This document shows, piece after piece, positions 19,501 to 28,436 of a stretch of 55,742 nucleotides of DNA; position 1 is the first letter of the stretch, and each line of letters begins with the position of its first letter. Source of the DNA: Spirochaetaceae bacterium (GTDB lineage Bacteria; Spirochaetota; Spirochaetia; DSM-27196; SKKC01); the NCBI GenBank assembly GCA_007128315.1, contig SKXQ01000012.1, positions 1 through 55,742 on the forward strand, read 5' to 3'. The translations under genes were made by a program, and so were the position numbers. The notes under the pieces are model-generated. The model was not told the origin of the DNA, did not search any database, and saw only the letters and a list, made by a program, of their open reading frames with translations.

Positions 19501-20604
19501 ATGAACAAGCAAACGCCCCTGTTTACGTGGCATCGCAGCCACGGTGCAAAAATAACCCCTTTTGCCGGCTGGGACATGCCGTTGCAGTATCACACAGGTC
19601 CGATTCAGGAACATCATCTTGTCCGCCGCTCGGCAGGTGTTTTCGACATATCACATATGGGGCGTATCCGTTTCTCCGGTGCCGCTGCGCGGGACGTCCT
19701 GCAGTCGGTACTGACTGCCAATATTGCTTCCATCGAGCATGGAATGTCCGCTTACTCGCTTATGTGTCGCGATGACGGCACCATTATTGACGACGTGTTT
19801 GTGTATCGATGGCACGACGAGTATGTCGCAGTCGTGAACGCTGCCAATCACGACCGTGACCTTGCCTGGTTTCATGGACACGCCGGGAACAATGAGCTCG
19901 TAATACACGATGAAACACGTGCCACCGCCGGTATTGCGTTACAGGGTCCGTTGGCAGCGTCCCTGCTGGAACTGATCAGTACAAGTGATGTTTCTTCGCT
20001 GCCGCGGTTTGGCTGCGCCGTTATCGCCGTGAATGACACGGAGATGCTTGCAGGGCGGACCGGATATACCGGAGAAGATGGTTTCGAACTGTTTCCACCG
20101 GCCGACACGGCTGAGACCGTATGGGATCGCCTGTTCGAAGTCTCTGCCGAGCAGGGAGTCGATTTCGGCCCTTGTGGACTTGCGGCCCGGGACAGCCTCC
20201 GTTTTGAGGCTGGATTTCATCTGTACGGGCACGAGCTCGACGACACGACAGGCCCGGTTGAGGCCCGACTCGCGTGGGCCTGTGCTCTGGGGACCGAGTT
20301 TGTGGGTCGGAATGCGATCGAGTCCCAGATGAACAACGGCGTGCCCCGACGTTTGTGTACCTTTGTCATGACGGATCCGGCGGTGCCGCGTCAGGGGTAT
20401 GCCGTGCTGGATTCCGAGGGAAACACGATAGGCACCGTTACGAGTGGAATGCGTGCTCCTTCGGTTGACGTATACGCGGGAAATGCCTTCGTCAGCCGGG
20501 AGTTCGCGCGAACAGGAACTGAAATAGTAATTGACGTCCGCGGCCGGCGAAAAGTCGCCCGCGTTGTAAAACGACCTCTGTACACACCACGGTACAGGGT
20601 CTGA
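19501..20604 (+). CDS. gcvT: Glycine cleavage system aminomethyltransferase (T protein)
   Basis: GcvT takes the aminomethyl group from lipoylated GcvH and transfers methylene to tetrahydrofolate, releasing ammonia. The 367-residue protein begins MNKQTPLFTWHRSHGAKITPF with GWDMPLQY, as usual. It has SAGVFDISHMGRIRFSG with the folate-site Asp near residue 97 (CRDDGTIIDDVFVYR), and TGYTGEDGFELF near residue 185. The length is normal. The ATG at 19501 has no clear ribosome-binding site; TATACT ends 13 bases before it, so the mRNA may have a very short leader. gcvH follows 26 bp later. Confidence 0.95.
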   Translation: MNKQTPLFTWHRSHGAKITPFAGWDMPLQYHTGPIQEHHLVRRSAGVFDISHMGRIRFSGAAARDVLQSVLTANIASIEHGMSAYSLMCRDDGTIIDDVFVYRWHDEYVAVVNAANHDRDLAWFHGHAGNNELVIHDETRATAGIALQGPLAASLLELISTSDVSSLPRFGCAVIAVNDTEMLAGRTGYTGEDGFELFPPADTAETVWDRLFEVSAEQGVDFGPCGLAARDSLRFEAGFHLYGHELDDTTGPVEARLAWACALGTEFVGRNAIESQMNNGVPRRLCTFVMTDPAVPRQGYAVLDSEGNTIGTVTSGMRAPSVDVYAGNAFVSREFARTGTEIVIDVRGRRKVARVVKRPLYTPRYRV

Positions 20605-20630
20605 GCCCTCACAACAGGAGTGAAAACGAT

Positions 20631-21020
20631 ATGAAGTTTGACGATACGGTTCGATACGTGAAAAGTCATGAATGGGCGCGCAAGGACGGCGATGAGATCA
20701 CCGTCGGCATCTCCGATTACGCACAGGACAGTCTTGGAGACGTCGTGTTCGTGGAGTTACCCGAAATAGGAGTGACGTTCACGCAGGGCACTGCGTTCGG
20801 TGTTGTGGAAAGCGTGAAGGCGGCGAGCGACATCTACGCGCCGATTGACGGCGAAGTTGTTGCCGTGAATGACGCGCTCAACGACAACCCGGCGGCCGTA
20901 AACGAAGACGCGTTCGGCGACGGCTGGCTCATCAAACTGAAGGCAGCGGACCCGTCGCAGTACGACGCGCTCATGAACGTCGACGATTACAAGACATACT
21001 CGGAAGGTCTGGACGAGTAG
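20631..21020 (+). CDS. gcvH: Glycine cleavage system H protein
   Basis: GcvH is the lipoyl carrier of the glycine cleavage complex. The 129-residue protein begins MKFDDTVRYVKSHEWARKDG and has the lipoylation motif FGVVESVKAASDIYAP with the modified lysine near residue 64. The C-terminal DGWLIKLKA segment is typical. Its CAGGAG ribosome-binding site is clear. The gcvPA/gcvPB genes that usually follow are not here; ahcY comes next, so glycine decarboxylase must lie elsewhere if the system works. Confidence 0.96.
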   Translation: MKFDDTVRYVKSHEWARKDGDEITVGISDYAQDSLGDVVFVELPEIGVTFTQGTAFGVVESVKAASDIYAPIDGEVVAVNDALNDNPAAVNEDAFGDGWLIKLKAADPSQYDALMNVDDYKTYSEGLDE

Positions 21021-21046
21021 TCGCGTTGACTGCGGTTTCTCCAAAA

Positions 21047-21068
21047 TAGTACCTTAGGTCTGGTACTA
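21047..21068 (+). promoter_or_regulatory. Inverted repeat upstream of ahcY
   Basis: TAGTACC (21047-21053) and GGTACTA (21062-21068) form a perfect 7-bp inverted repeat with 8 bases between, ending just before the AAGGAG ribosome-binding site of ahcY (21072-21077). It may be an operator or a small leader hairpin. The 68-bp gap is too short for known SAM or SAH riboswitches with an expression platform. Confidence 0.35.
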
Positions 21069-21088
21069 ATCAAGGAGAACCTGAACAC

Positions 21089-22576
21089 ATGTCGTCAGCA
21101 TTACACACGAAAAGCGGAGCATCATCCATGCTCGTAACAGATTATTCCGTAAAGGACATAAACCTGGCCGACTGGGGGCGCAAAGAGATACGGATCGCGG
21201 AGAAGGAGATGCCGGGTCTTGTCGCGACCCGTGAGAAGTATGGACCCGAAAAGCCGCTGGAAGGTGTTCGTATCACCGGAAGTCTTCACATGACCATACA
21301 GACGGCCGTTCTGATCGAAACGCTGGTAGATCTTGGAGCAGACGTTCGCTGGAGCAGCTGTAATATTTTTTCGACCCAGGATCATGCGGCTTCCGCCATT
21401 GTTGTCGGGAGAAATGGAACCGGGAGTGAGCCTGCCGGGGTTCCGGTATTCGCCTGGAAAGGTGAGACACTGTCCGAATACTGGGAACAGCTCTACAAGG
21501 CGCTGTGTTTTCCTGCTGCCGACGGCGGCGTACTTGGACCTCAGCTCATTGTCGATGACGGAGGCGATGCTACAATCATGCTGCATCTGGGCTATCAGGC
21601 GGAGCAGGATCCATCGGTTCTCGATACACCGTCGGACGGTGAGGACGAGGTAGAGCTCAAGAAGCTGATACGGCGCATCCTTGATACCGAACCGGGTCGA
21701 TTCAGTACCCTGGTCGCTGAGTGGGCCGGAGTAAGTGAGGAAACGACAACCGGTGTACACAGACTCTATAAGATGGCAAACGAGGCCAGGCTGCTCGTAC
21801 CCGCGATCAATGTCAACGACGCAGTCACAAAGAGCAAGTTTGACAATCTCTATGGCTGTCGCGAGAGTCTCGTTGACGCAATCAAGCGGGCAACCGATGT
21901 GATGATCGCCGGTAAAGTCGCCGTCGTCTGCGGCTACGGAGATGTCGGTAAGGGGAGTGCGGCGAGCCTTCGAGCGCTTCATGCGCGGGTAATCGTGACC
22001 GAAGTCGATCCGATCTGCGCCTTGCAGGCAGCCATGGCTGGCTACGAGGTGCGAACCGTCGAAGACACCCTCGGTGAAGCCGATATTTATGTTACGGCGA
22101 CCGGCAACAGGGACATCATTACCGCTGAGCACATGCTGCACATGAAGGACCAGGCCATCGTCTGTAACATCGGACATTTTGATAACGAGATACAGGTTGG
22201 AAAGCTCGAGTCAATGAAGGGTGTCACGAAGGTAAATGTGAAACCCCAGGTCGATCAGTACACCTTCCCCGACGGACATAGCATTATTCTTCTTGCCGAA
22301 GGGCGTCTGGTGAACCTCGGCTGTGCTACCGGGCATCCGAGTTTCGTCATGAGCAACAGTTTCACAAATCAGGTGCTCGCACAGATCGATCTCTGGAAGA
22401 AGCGCGACGAGTATGAACCCAATGTCTATCTGCTTTCCAAGGAGCTGGATGAAGAGGTGGCGCGATTGCACCTCGAGAAAGTCGGTGCGCGACTGACGAC
22501 GCTCCGAAATGATCAGGCTGATTATATCGGGGTGAAGCCGCAGGGTCCGTTCAAGCCGGAAACCTACCGCTACTAG
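21089..22576 (+). CDS. ahcY: Adenosylhomocysteinase (S-adenosylhomocysteine hydrolase)
   Basis: AhcY splits S-adenosylhomocysteine to adenosine and homocysteine, keeping methylation going. The 495-residue protein has [20 protein letters not shown], the NAD-binding [10 protein letters not shown] near residue 289, [12 protein letters not shown] near residue 91, and a C-terminal [13 protein letters not shown] end, as the family requires. The length fits the bacterial form with the roughly 40-residue insertion. The first ATG (21089) has AAGGAG 11 bases upstream; ATG 21128 would also retain all conserved parts. It is 25 bp before metK, so the two methyl-cycle enzymes are probably one transcript. 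Confidence 0.97.
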   Translation: MSSALHTKSGASSMLVTDYSVKDINLADWGRKEIRIAEKEMPGLVATREKYGPEKPLEGVRITGSLHMTIQTAVLIETLVDLGADVRWSSCNIFSTQDHAASAIVVGRNGTGSEPAGVPVFAWKGETLSEYWEQLYKALCFPAADGGVLGPQLIVDDGGDATIMLHLGYQAEQDPSVLDTPSDGEDEVELKKLIRRILDTEPGRFSTLVAEWAGVSEETTTGVHRLYKMANEARLLVPAINVNDAVTKSKFDNLYGCRESLVDAIKRATDVMIAGKVAVVCGYGDVGKGSAASLRALHARVIVTEVDPICALQAAMAGYEVRTVEDTLGEADIYVTATGNRDIITAEHMLHMKDQAIVCNIGHFDNEIQVGKLESMKGVTKVNVKPQVDQYTFPDGHSIILLAEGRLVNLGCATGHPSFVMSNSFTNQVLAQIDLWKKRDEYEPNVYLLSKELDEEVARLHLEKVGARLTTLRNDQADYIGVKPQGPFKPETYRY

Positions 22577-22601
22577 AAGGCAGATACAGGAAAATATACG
22601 T

Positions 22602-23765
22602 ATGGCAGAACGAACCTTTTTGTTTACTTCGGAGTCCGTGAGTGAGGGCCACCCCGACAAACTTGCCGACCAGGTCTCCGATGCGGTGCTCGATGCCTGC
22701 CTCCGGGATGATCCGGAAAGCAGGGTCGCATGTGAAACCTTCACAACGACCGGGCTGATTCTGGTCGGCGGTGAAATAACGACAGAGACATATGTCGATA
22801 TACAGGAAGTCGCGCGCGGTGTTGCGAAGCGCATCGGGTACGATCGTCCGGAGTATGGTCTTGACTATGAGAGCATGAACGTCCTCAATGCGATCCACTC
22901 GCAGAGCCCCGACATCAGCCAGGGTGTCAGCGGAACCGGTCTATATCAGGGTCAGCAGGGAGCAGGCGATCAGGGAATGATGTTCGGCTACGCCTGTACC
23001 GAAACACCTGAGCTTATGCCGGCACCAATCATGTATGCGCATCAGATCCTGATGCGCGCGGCCCGACTCCGCAAAGACGGTGAAATCAGCTGGCTTCGCC
23101 CGGACAGTAAGAGTCAGGTCACGGTAGAGTATGATGGCAATACGCCACGGCGTGTCGCGGCTGTTGTGGTAAGCCACCAGCATGACGATGAGGTTCCGCA
23201 TAACCAGTTGAAACACGAAGTCATAGACCAGATTATTCGCCCCGTTCTCGAACCGACGGGCCTTGTCGACGAAAAGACGACATACTACGTGAATCCCACC
23301 GGTCGCTTCGTGATCGGAGGACCTCATGGCGATGCCGGACTTACCGGACGCAAGATCATTGTAGACACCTACGGCGGTATGGGCCGACACGGAGGCGGTG
23401 CATTCAGTGGGAAGGACCCGAGCAAGGTGGACCGCAGTGCAGCGTATATGGCCCGCTATGTCGCCAAGAATGTGGTCGCTGCCGAGCTTGCAGGACGATG
23501 CGAAGTTCAGCTCGCATACGCGATCGGGGTGCCATTTCCTGTCAGCATCATGGTTGATACTTTCGGAACCGGTGTTGTTCCCGAGGACAGGATCGCCGAC
23601 GCGATAGAAAAGACCTTCGATCTCACCCCGTCGGGCATTATCCGTACACTCGATCTGAAAAGACCGATATATCTGAAGACCGCGGCCTACGGGCATTTCG
23701 GACGATCGGAGTTTCCCTGGGAAGCGACCGACAGGGCTCAGGAGCTTTCAAAGGCCTGTTCCTGA
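22602..23765 (+). CDS. metK: S-adenosylmethionine synthetase
   Basis: MetK makes S-adenosylmethionine from methionine and ATP. The 387-residue protein begins [20 protein letters not shown], and has [26 protein letters not shown] near residue 118, and the phosphate loop [19 protein letters not shown] near residue 263. All are diagnostic and intact. AhcY immediately upstream recycles the SAH formed when SAM is used. A strong hairpin follows the stop codon. Confidence 0.98.
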   Translation: MAERTFLFTSESVSEGHPDKLADQVSDAVLDACLRDDPESRVACETFTTTGLILVGGEITTETYVDIQEVARGVAKRIGYDRPEYGLDYESMNVLNAIHSQSPDISQGVSGTGLYQGQQGAGDQGMMFGYACTETPELMPAPIMYAHQILMRAARLRKDGEISWLRPDSKSQVTVEYDGNTPRRVAAVVVSHQHDDEVPHNQLKHEVIDQIIRPVLEPTGLVDEKTTYYVNPTGRFVIGGPHGDAGLTGRKIIVDTYGGMGRHGGGAFSGKDPSKVDRSAAYMARYVAKNVVAAELAGRCEVQLAYAIGVPFPVSIMVDTFGTGVVPEDRIADAIEKTFDLTPSGIIRTLDLKRPIYLKTAAYGHFGRSEFPWEATDRAQELSKACS

Positions 23766-23772
23766 TGATGCA

Positions 23773-23798
23773 GGGTGCCGTACCTTGGTATGGCACCC
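23773..23798 (+). terminator. Strong hairpin after metK, terminator-like but without a T-run
   Basis: GGGTGCCGTACC (23773-23784) pairs with GGTATGGCACCC (23787-23798) over 12 positions with one G-T pair. The next bases are GTGGCCGTG, so there is no U-tract. It may end or stabilise the ahcY-metK transcript. It lies 22 bp before fxsA. Confidence 0.5.
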
Positions 23799-23820
23799 GT
23801 GGCCGTGCTATCGTTTGGGT

Positions 23821-24237
23821 ATGTTCTTTAAACTGCTTGGCGCGTTTACCATAATCCCGATTGTTGAGCTCTATATACTCATACAGCTGGGCAGCGTTAT
23901 CGGCGCACTGCCGACCGTTCTGCTTGTCGTCCTCACGGGAGCTGCCGGAGCTGCCCTTGCGAAGGCTCAGGGAGTCTCGGTGTGGAGCAGGATACAACGG
24001 GAACTCAATGCGGGGCGGTTCCCCGGAAACGATCTTATCGACGGGCTTCTCCTGCTTCTCGCAGGCGTCACGCTTTTGACCCCGGGGCTCATAACCGATG
24101 TCGTGGGGTTTCTGTTTCTTGTGCCCGTTACCCGATACCCGGTGCGCGAATGGCTCAAGCGACGGTTCCGTCGAACGCTCGACAGTGCTACGGTACGGGC
24201 CGAACACTACAGCGTACATATACACGACGGAGAGTAG
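23821..24237 (+). CDS. fxsA: FxsA family membrane protein
   Basis: This 138-residue protein begins MFFKLLGAFTIIPIVELYIL, the FxsA signature, and has several hydrophobic helices plus TGAAGAALAKAQG and LLLLAGVTLLTPGLITDVVG. FxsA in E. coli relieves phage T7 exclusion when overproduced; its normal role is unknown. The frame is open 12 codons further upstream but the family starts at this Met. There is no Shine-Dalgarno; TGCTATCGT, an extended -10-like element, ends six bases before the ATG, suggesting a leaderless transcript. The next gene starts 2 bp after its stop. Confidence 0.9.
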   Translation: MFFKLLGAFTIIPIVELYILIQLGSVIGALPTVLLVVLTGAAGAALAKAQGVSVWSRIQRELNAGRFPGNDLIDGLLLLLAGVTLLTPGLITDVVGFLFLVPVTRYPVREWLKRRFRRTLDSATVRAEHYSVHIHDGE

Positions 24238-24239
24238 GA

Positions 24240-25325
24240 GTGCATCTGACCCGATACGGCGCACGATGCGTCATCGCACTTCTTTTTGTAATTACAACGG
24301 CATGCGCGAGTGTTTTGTCCCCTGCTGAGCAGGCGCCTCGTCAGCGGGCTCCACTGCCCCCCTCGGAGCGTGACGTCGAGTTCATTGCTCCCGACGACGA
24401 AGAAGCACTCAGCGAAGAAGCAGTCCGAGATGTATTTGATATCGAACGCCTTTCCCGTTATGAAGTAGCTGTTATTCGCGCAGCCGGTTTCGATGATGAT
24501 AGCCTTCGGGAACTGGACGCATTTACAACGACGGAAATCGCGGTTCGGATCGCAGACCGTTTCGATCTGCTGGGCCTGCTGCCGGATGATGAGCTGGAGG
24601 CACTCTACCGGGCAGTTTCCGCACCCGTTCCGCTTCATCCGGAAGGCGTGTACCGAGCTGTCATTGTCGGGCAGTTTTTCGACAATGGAGCCCCCTTGTA
24701 TCTCCTGCTGGGAAGTTACGAGACGTCGCTTGGTGCCGCAGGCGACCGTCGCGTGATCATTCAGTCCAATGCGGTGGCTGCGCGTGACGGACGTGTGGCG
24801 ACGGGAGACGGACGTTTCATCAGTATCTCTGAGAATATCTCCTGGGATCTGCACCTGGGGGCGGATGGTCGCGTTGCCATGACGCAGCTCATACAGGACC
24901 GGTCCCGGGCAGAAGCTGATGAACGACAACGCGAGCAGGAATCGATACGTGCTGCCGATGAGACCGAGAACGGGGAGGACACCGACGGCTCGGTCGTCGA
25001 GCCGGAACAGGTGCTCACTCCCATGATGCGTATCGTGCGCGCCGGCGATTCGCTTCTCGATGGAAACGAGGAGTCTACACGGGAAATCCTCTCGCTTGTG
25101 GAACCGGTATGGCAGGATTCGAGTCTGTCAGCGGATCTTCGTCTTTCCGCCGGACTCGTCCTGATGCGATATCATTTTGCGATGGCTGACCGTAACGCGG
25201 CCGTAGTGTATTCTGATGCGATCGGCGAACTTGCAGTAGAGGCAAGGAATTCTGAAGTCCGGCGGATGGCTCGACTCATAGCACCGTTTTATCGCGATGT
25301 GTACGAACTCGCATCCCGGCCCTGA
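24240..25325 (+). CDS. Predicted lipoprotein of unknown function
   Basis: I chose GTG at 24240 (GGAG seven bases upstream), giving 361 residues beginning VHLTRYGARCVIALLFVITTAC. This is a hydrophobic signal with a Cys near residue 22 that fits a loose spirochaetal lipobox. The mature part is acidic. Residues about 60-200 look globular, with a segment reading HPEGVYRAVIVGQFFDNGAP. A Glu/Arg/Gln-rich linker follows near 225-255, and an alpha-helical C-terminus (SADLRLSAGLVLMRYHFAM) looks TPR-like by eye. I recognise no family. It starts 2 bp after fxsA and ends 19 bp before zwf, so it is probably in their transcript and exposed in the periplasm or on the outer membrane. Confidence 0.75.
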   Translation: MHLTRYGARCVIALLFVITTACASVLSPAEQAPRQRAPLPPSERDVEFIAPDDEEALSEEAVRDVFDIERLSRYEVAVIRAAGFDDDSLRELDAFTTTEIAVRIADRFDLLGLLPDDELEALYRAVSAPVPLHPEGVYRAVIVGQFFDNGAPLYLLLGSYETSLGAAGDRRVIIQSNAVAARDGRVATGDGRFISISENISWDLHLGADGRVAMTQLIQDRSRAEADERQREQESIRAADETENGEDTDGSVVEPEQVLTPMMRIVRAGDSLLDGNEESTREILSLVEPVWQDSSLSADLRLSAGLVLMRYHFAMADRNAAVVYSDAIGELAVEARNSEVRRMARLIAPFYRDVYELASRP

Positions 25326-25344
25326 GCGAAGGAGCAATGTCTGT

Positions 25345-26904
25345 ATGAGCACCGCTACGTCAATTATCATCTTCGGGGCAACTGGCGATCTTACGCACCG
25401 AAAGCTCCTGCCCGCCCTCTATAACAACTTTCGAAAAGGCCGTCTCGATTCGGCTGCGCGTGTTCTGGGGTACGCCCGACGCGACTGGACGCCCGATTAC
25501 TTCCGGGAGCGAGCCCGCGATGGAATTCTTCAGTACAACCCGAAGAGTTTCGATGAAGACACCTTCGTGGAGTTCGCAAAGCTTCTTTCGTACGTAAGAG
25601 GTAACCTCGACTCGGCGGAAGATTTCTCACGCCTGCAGGAGTTGTTGACAGAGCGCGAACAGAGCGGGTCCGCGCGATTATATTATCTCGCTACTGCACC
25701 AAAGTATTACGCGCAGGTCAGTCGGTATCTTGGCGAAACCGGCATGGCAGACGAATCACACGGATCAAGACGGGTTGTGATCGAGAAGCCCTTCGGCCAT
25801 GACGGGGCCAGCGCGTCAGAGCTCGACGAAACCATACATACAGCTTTCCATGAGAGTCAGGTATTCCGGATCGACCACTATCTCGGGAAGGAGACCGCGC
25901 AGAACGTTCTCTTTCTTCGTTTCGCTAATACCATCTTTGAACCTGTCTGGAACCGCCGCTATATTTCGAGCGTGCAGATTACCGTCGCAGAGGCTGTCGA
26001 TGTCGGTACTCGTGCCGGATATTACGACGAGAGCGGAGTACTTCGTGACATGTTTCAAAACCACCTCCTGCAGCTGCTCGCGCTGACTGCGATGGAACCT
26101 CCGGCGTCGCTGCAGGCGGACGACGTCCGAAACGAGAAGGCGAAGGTGCTTCGTGCGGTCGCACCAGTTGATCTGAGTAATACCGTGCGTGCTCAGTACA
26201 ACGGTTATCGCGAGGCGGACGGAGTTGCTGCCGAATCGACTACACCCACCTTCGCTGCGATGGCCCTGTATGTGAATACCTGGCGCTGGCAGGGGGTTCC
26301 CTTCTACCTGTTCTCGGGAAAAGCCTTGCGGGCGAAGACAAGCGAAATCATCGTCCGGTTTCAGGAGCCACCTGGCTTTCTGTTCAATCTGCAGAATTGT
26401 GACGGATATACGCCGAATGCCGTTTCCATCTGTCTGCAGCCGAACGAAGGCATACACGTCAAGTATCAGGTCAAGGTTCCGGATCGGGGGAATGCGTCAC
26501 GAACCGTGAACATGTCCTTCGACTATGAGACCGCCTTTCCGGACAGCCCGATACCGGACGCCTATGAACGACTGCTTCTCGACGCCGTCCACGGTGACGC
26601 TTCACTGTTCGCACGCAGCGATGAGATAGAAGCCTCCTGGCAAATTATCGATCCCGTCATCGCAGCCTGGGAGCGAGCCGGTGAGACCGGAGGGAGTTTT
26701 CGGGCCTCATCACCTGCTGTTTCAGGCTCCGGACAGCTTGCAATGCAAAGCGTGCCACCGCTGTGTTTCTATGAGCCTGGGAGCTGGGGACCTTACCAGG
26801 CAGACGATCTGCTTCTTCGTAATGGGGATAAACGGCAGTTCGGATGTGTCGGGCCGGGCAGAGAAGATGAGTACTGCCGCGATTGTAACGACTCCGATGA
26901 TTAG
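25345..26904 (+). CDS. zwf: Glucose-6-phosphate 1-dehydrogenase
   Basis: Zwf oxidises glucose-6-phosphate to 6-phosphogluconolactone with NADP+, the entry to the oxidative pentose phosphate pathway. The start ATG 25345 follows GAAGGAG. The nucleotide-binding start is IIIFGATGDLTHRKLLPAL; the active-site RIDHYLGKETAQN lies near residue 175; the EKPFGHD lysine lies near residue 145. The length is 519 residues. After the usual family ending (GSWGPYQADDLLLRNGDKR) come about 20 more residues with three Cys (CVGPGREDEYCRDCNDSDD). That tail may be an oddity of this strain or a late frame change near the stop. Confidence 0.95.
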   Translation: MSTATSIIIFGATGDLTHRKLLPALYNNFRKGRLDSAARVLGYARRDWTPDYFRERARDGILQYNPKSFDEDTFVEFAKLLSYVRGNLDSAEDFSRLQELLTEREQSGSARLYYLATAPKYYAQVSRYLGETGMADESHGSRRVVIEKPFGHDGASASELDETIHTAFHESQVFRIDHYLGKETAQNVLFLRFANTIFEPVWNRRYISSVQITVAEAVDVGTRAGYYDESGVLRDMFQNHLLQLLALTAMEPPASLQADDVRNEKAKVLRAVAPVDLSNTVRAQYNGYREADGVAAESTTPTFAAMALYVNTWRWQGVPFYLFSGKALRAKTSEIIVRFQEPPGFLFNLQNCDGYTPNAVSICLQPNEGIHVKYQVKVPDRGNASRTVNMSFDYETAFPDSPIPDAYERLLLDAVHGDASLFARSDEIEASWQIIDPVIAAWERAGETGGSFRASSPAVSGSGQLAMQSVPPLCFYEPGSWGPYQADDLLLRNGDKRQFGCVGPGREDEYCRDCNDSDD

Positions 26905-26956
26905 TCCGAGCCATTGACAGCATGCGAAGCCAAAGGAACTGTGCTACGTTAAGCCC

Positions 26957-27658
26957 GTGTACCGAATCCGAAGCGCAGCTCTAATACTCGTAGTTCTCAG
27001 TTTTTCCGCTGGTGCGGTACAAGGTGAGGAAGATGCGCAACAGTTCTTCACCGGGTTACGGCTGTCGTTTGGAAACGCACGCCTGACCGGGAGCAGCTTC
27101 GAGCACCTGAGCGGAGACGGATCCGACGATGGAGGCGTAAGCACCGTATACCCCGGGATCGGGCTTCGTGTCTACGGACGCCGCGAGCTCGCGCGCTATC
27201 TTTCCCTCGGTTCGTTCATCGGGGTCAGAAGCGCCGGTATGTACTTTACACAGAGTGAGACACTACCAGGTGAACTTGAAGAAGGTAAACGCACGGGTCG
27301 CTACCGGACCGGCTTCGTAGAGACCGGTCTGCTGGTTTCCGTTTCCACCGAGAGCAGACCGAGTGTATACGTAGAACTGCTGCCGGGACTCAGGGTACTT
27401 CCGGGAACGTTGCAGTACGAAGAACAGTACGAAGTCGGTGACGACATTGTGCGGACGCAGGGCAGAACCCGGCCTCTGAACCGTTTCGCCTTCATGCTCG
27501 AGGCTGCTGTCGGGATGACGCCCTTCTCAGGTGATGTTGCTATCGACTTTGGTCTTGGTTTTTCGATCTACAGTCAGGAACACCGGAAGCCACCAGGGCC
27601 GGATGGTTACCGACCGGATATTACCGAACTGCGTATCGGAGTCGAGTATGCCTGGTAG
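26957..27658 (+). CDS. Predicted outer-membrane beta-barrel protein
   Basis: The start is GTG at 26957, giving 233 residues. Residues 1-23 form a signal peptide (YRIRSAALILVVLSFSAGAVQG). The mature chain is a series of amphipathic strands with alternating aromatic and glycine residues (LRLSFGNARL, LRVYGRRELARYLSLGSF, IDFGLGFSIYS) and ends ELRIGVEYAW. A terminal aromatic residue is typical of proteins assembled by BamA. Function is unknown. No ribosome-binding site is at the usual distance; TGCTACGTT, an extended -10-like element, ends six bases before the start. The next reading frame overlaps its stop by 11 bp. Confidence 0.72.
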   Translation: MYRIRSAALILVVLSFSAGAVQGEEDAQQFFTGLRLSFGNARLTGSSFEHLSGDGSDDGGVSTVYPGIGLRVYGRRELARYLSLGSFIGVRSAGMYFTQSETLPGELEEGKRTGRYRTGFVETGLLVSVSTESRPSVYVELLPGLRVLPGTLQYEEQYEVGDDIVRTQGRTRPLNRFAFMLEAAVGMTPFSGDVAIDFGLGFSIYSQEHRKPPGPDGYRPDITELRIGVEYAW

Positions 27659-28073
27659 GAGATGCATCAAGCTGCTCACACTGTGGCGTTCCGGTTTGCT
27701 GTTCGTTTCGTGTGTCTCCGTTGCGGGCAACTCACGACAGAACCGGATCGCCGGATCAGTATCTCAATCTTTATGCGGTGCCGCGTCGTCCGAAATATCT
27801 TGAGCCGGATACGCAATTTCATGCCCACAGGGGGTACCTTCTGCGCTACGAGTCGATTCGGATCGAGTTGCTGTCGCGCCCGACCCGGGATATGCTTATG
27901 GACGAAGAAAACAGGGTGGTTCGGGTATCGACATCTTGGGGCTCGAATACAGATCGGCAAGCCTCGAGGCCCGGGTCACTCTTTCGGTTCGCGACCACCA
28001 TCCGCGCACGCGTGACGCATTACGGGATCTACTCATTGATTCCGGAGTCAATCGCGGGTGTCTCGGGTACTGA
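27648..28073 (+). pseudogene. Frameshifted hypothetical lipoprotein gene
   Basis: An ATG at 27648 overlaps the previous stop by 11 bp and opens a frame beginning MPGRRCIKLLTLWRSGLLF, a lipoprotein-like signal with Cys in LFVSC. That frame stops at 27801-27803. The neighbouring frame, from about 27740 to 27915, reads convincingly as protein (DQYLNLYAVPRRPKYLEPDT, then RIELLSRPTRDMLMDEE). From about 27915 the first frame again looks coding (GIDILGLEYRSASLEARV, then LIDSGVNRGCLGY) until TGA at 28071. Two compensating indels, real or sequencing errors, would explain this. I recognise no family. The genes on either side are on the same strand, so this was probably part of an operon with the barrel gene. 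Confidence 0.55.
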
Positions 28074-28091
28074 TACTTCAGGAGGATAACT

Positions 28092-28436
28092 TTGCCGATA
28101 GTGCGGGTTACGGATCACAAAGCGTATCGACTTCTTGCGGTGCAGTCGGCACATATCGACAGCGAAACCTCCGGGACGGTAGAAGCAGAGGTGCTGCCGC
28201 TCATAGACGGACGCCCTATCTTTCTTGACCTTTCACAGGTCCGCTACGTCGACAGTACGGGACTCGGATGTATACTCCGCATAGTCCGCTCGTCTGCGGA
28301 AAAAGGGTCGAAGGTTGTCCTGTGCAGACCCACCTCGGCGGTCCGGATGCTTCTTGACTTTTCTCAGCTGAAGCAGTTCGCAGAAATATCCGATTCGTGT
28401 GACACCCCGGAATCTCCTTCGGAGAGTACCCGATAA
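28092..28436 (+). CDS. STAS-domain anti-sigma-factor antagonist
   Basis: This 114-residue protein is a single STAS domain of the SpoIIAA/RsbV type. FLDLSQVRYVDSTGLGCILR near residues 38-57 holds the serine (of DSTGLG) that partner kinases phosphorylate. The strand KVVLCRPTSAVRMLLDFSQL is also typical. The start is TTG at 28092, seven bases after GGAGG. Such proteins bind anti-sigma kinases; no kinase or phosphatase gene is adjacent. Its TAA overlaps the ATG of the exchanger gene (TAATG), suggesting coupled translation. Confidence 0.9.
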   Translation: MPIVRVTDHKAYRLLAVQSAHIDSETSGTVEAEVLPLIDGRPIFLDLSQVRYVDSTGLGCILRIVRSSAEKGSKVVLCRPTSAVRMLLDFSQLKQFAEISDSCDTPESPSESTR

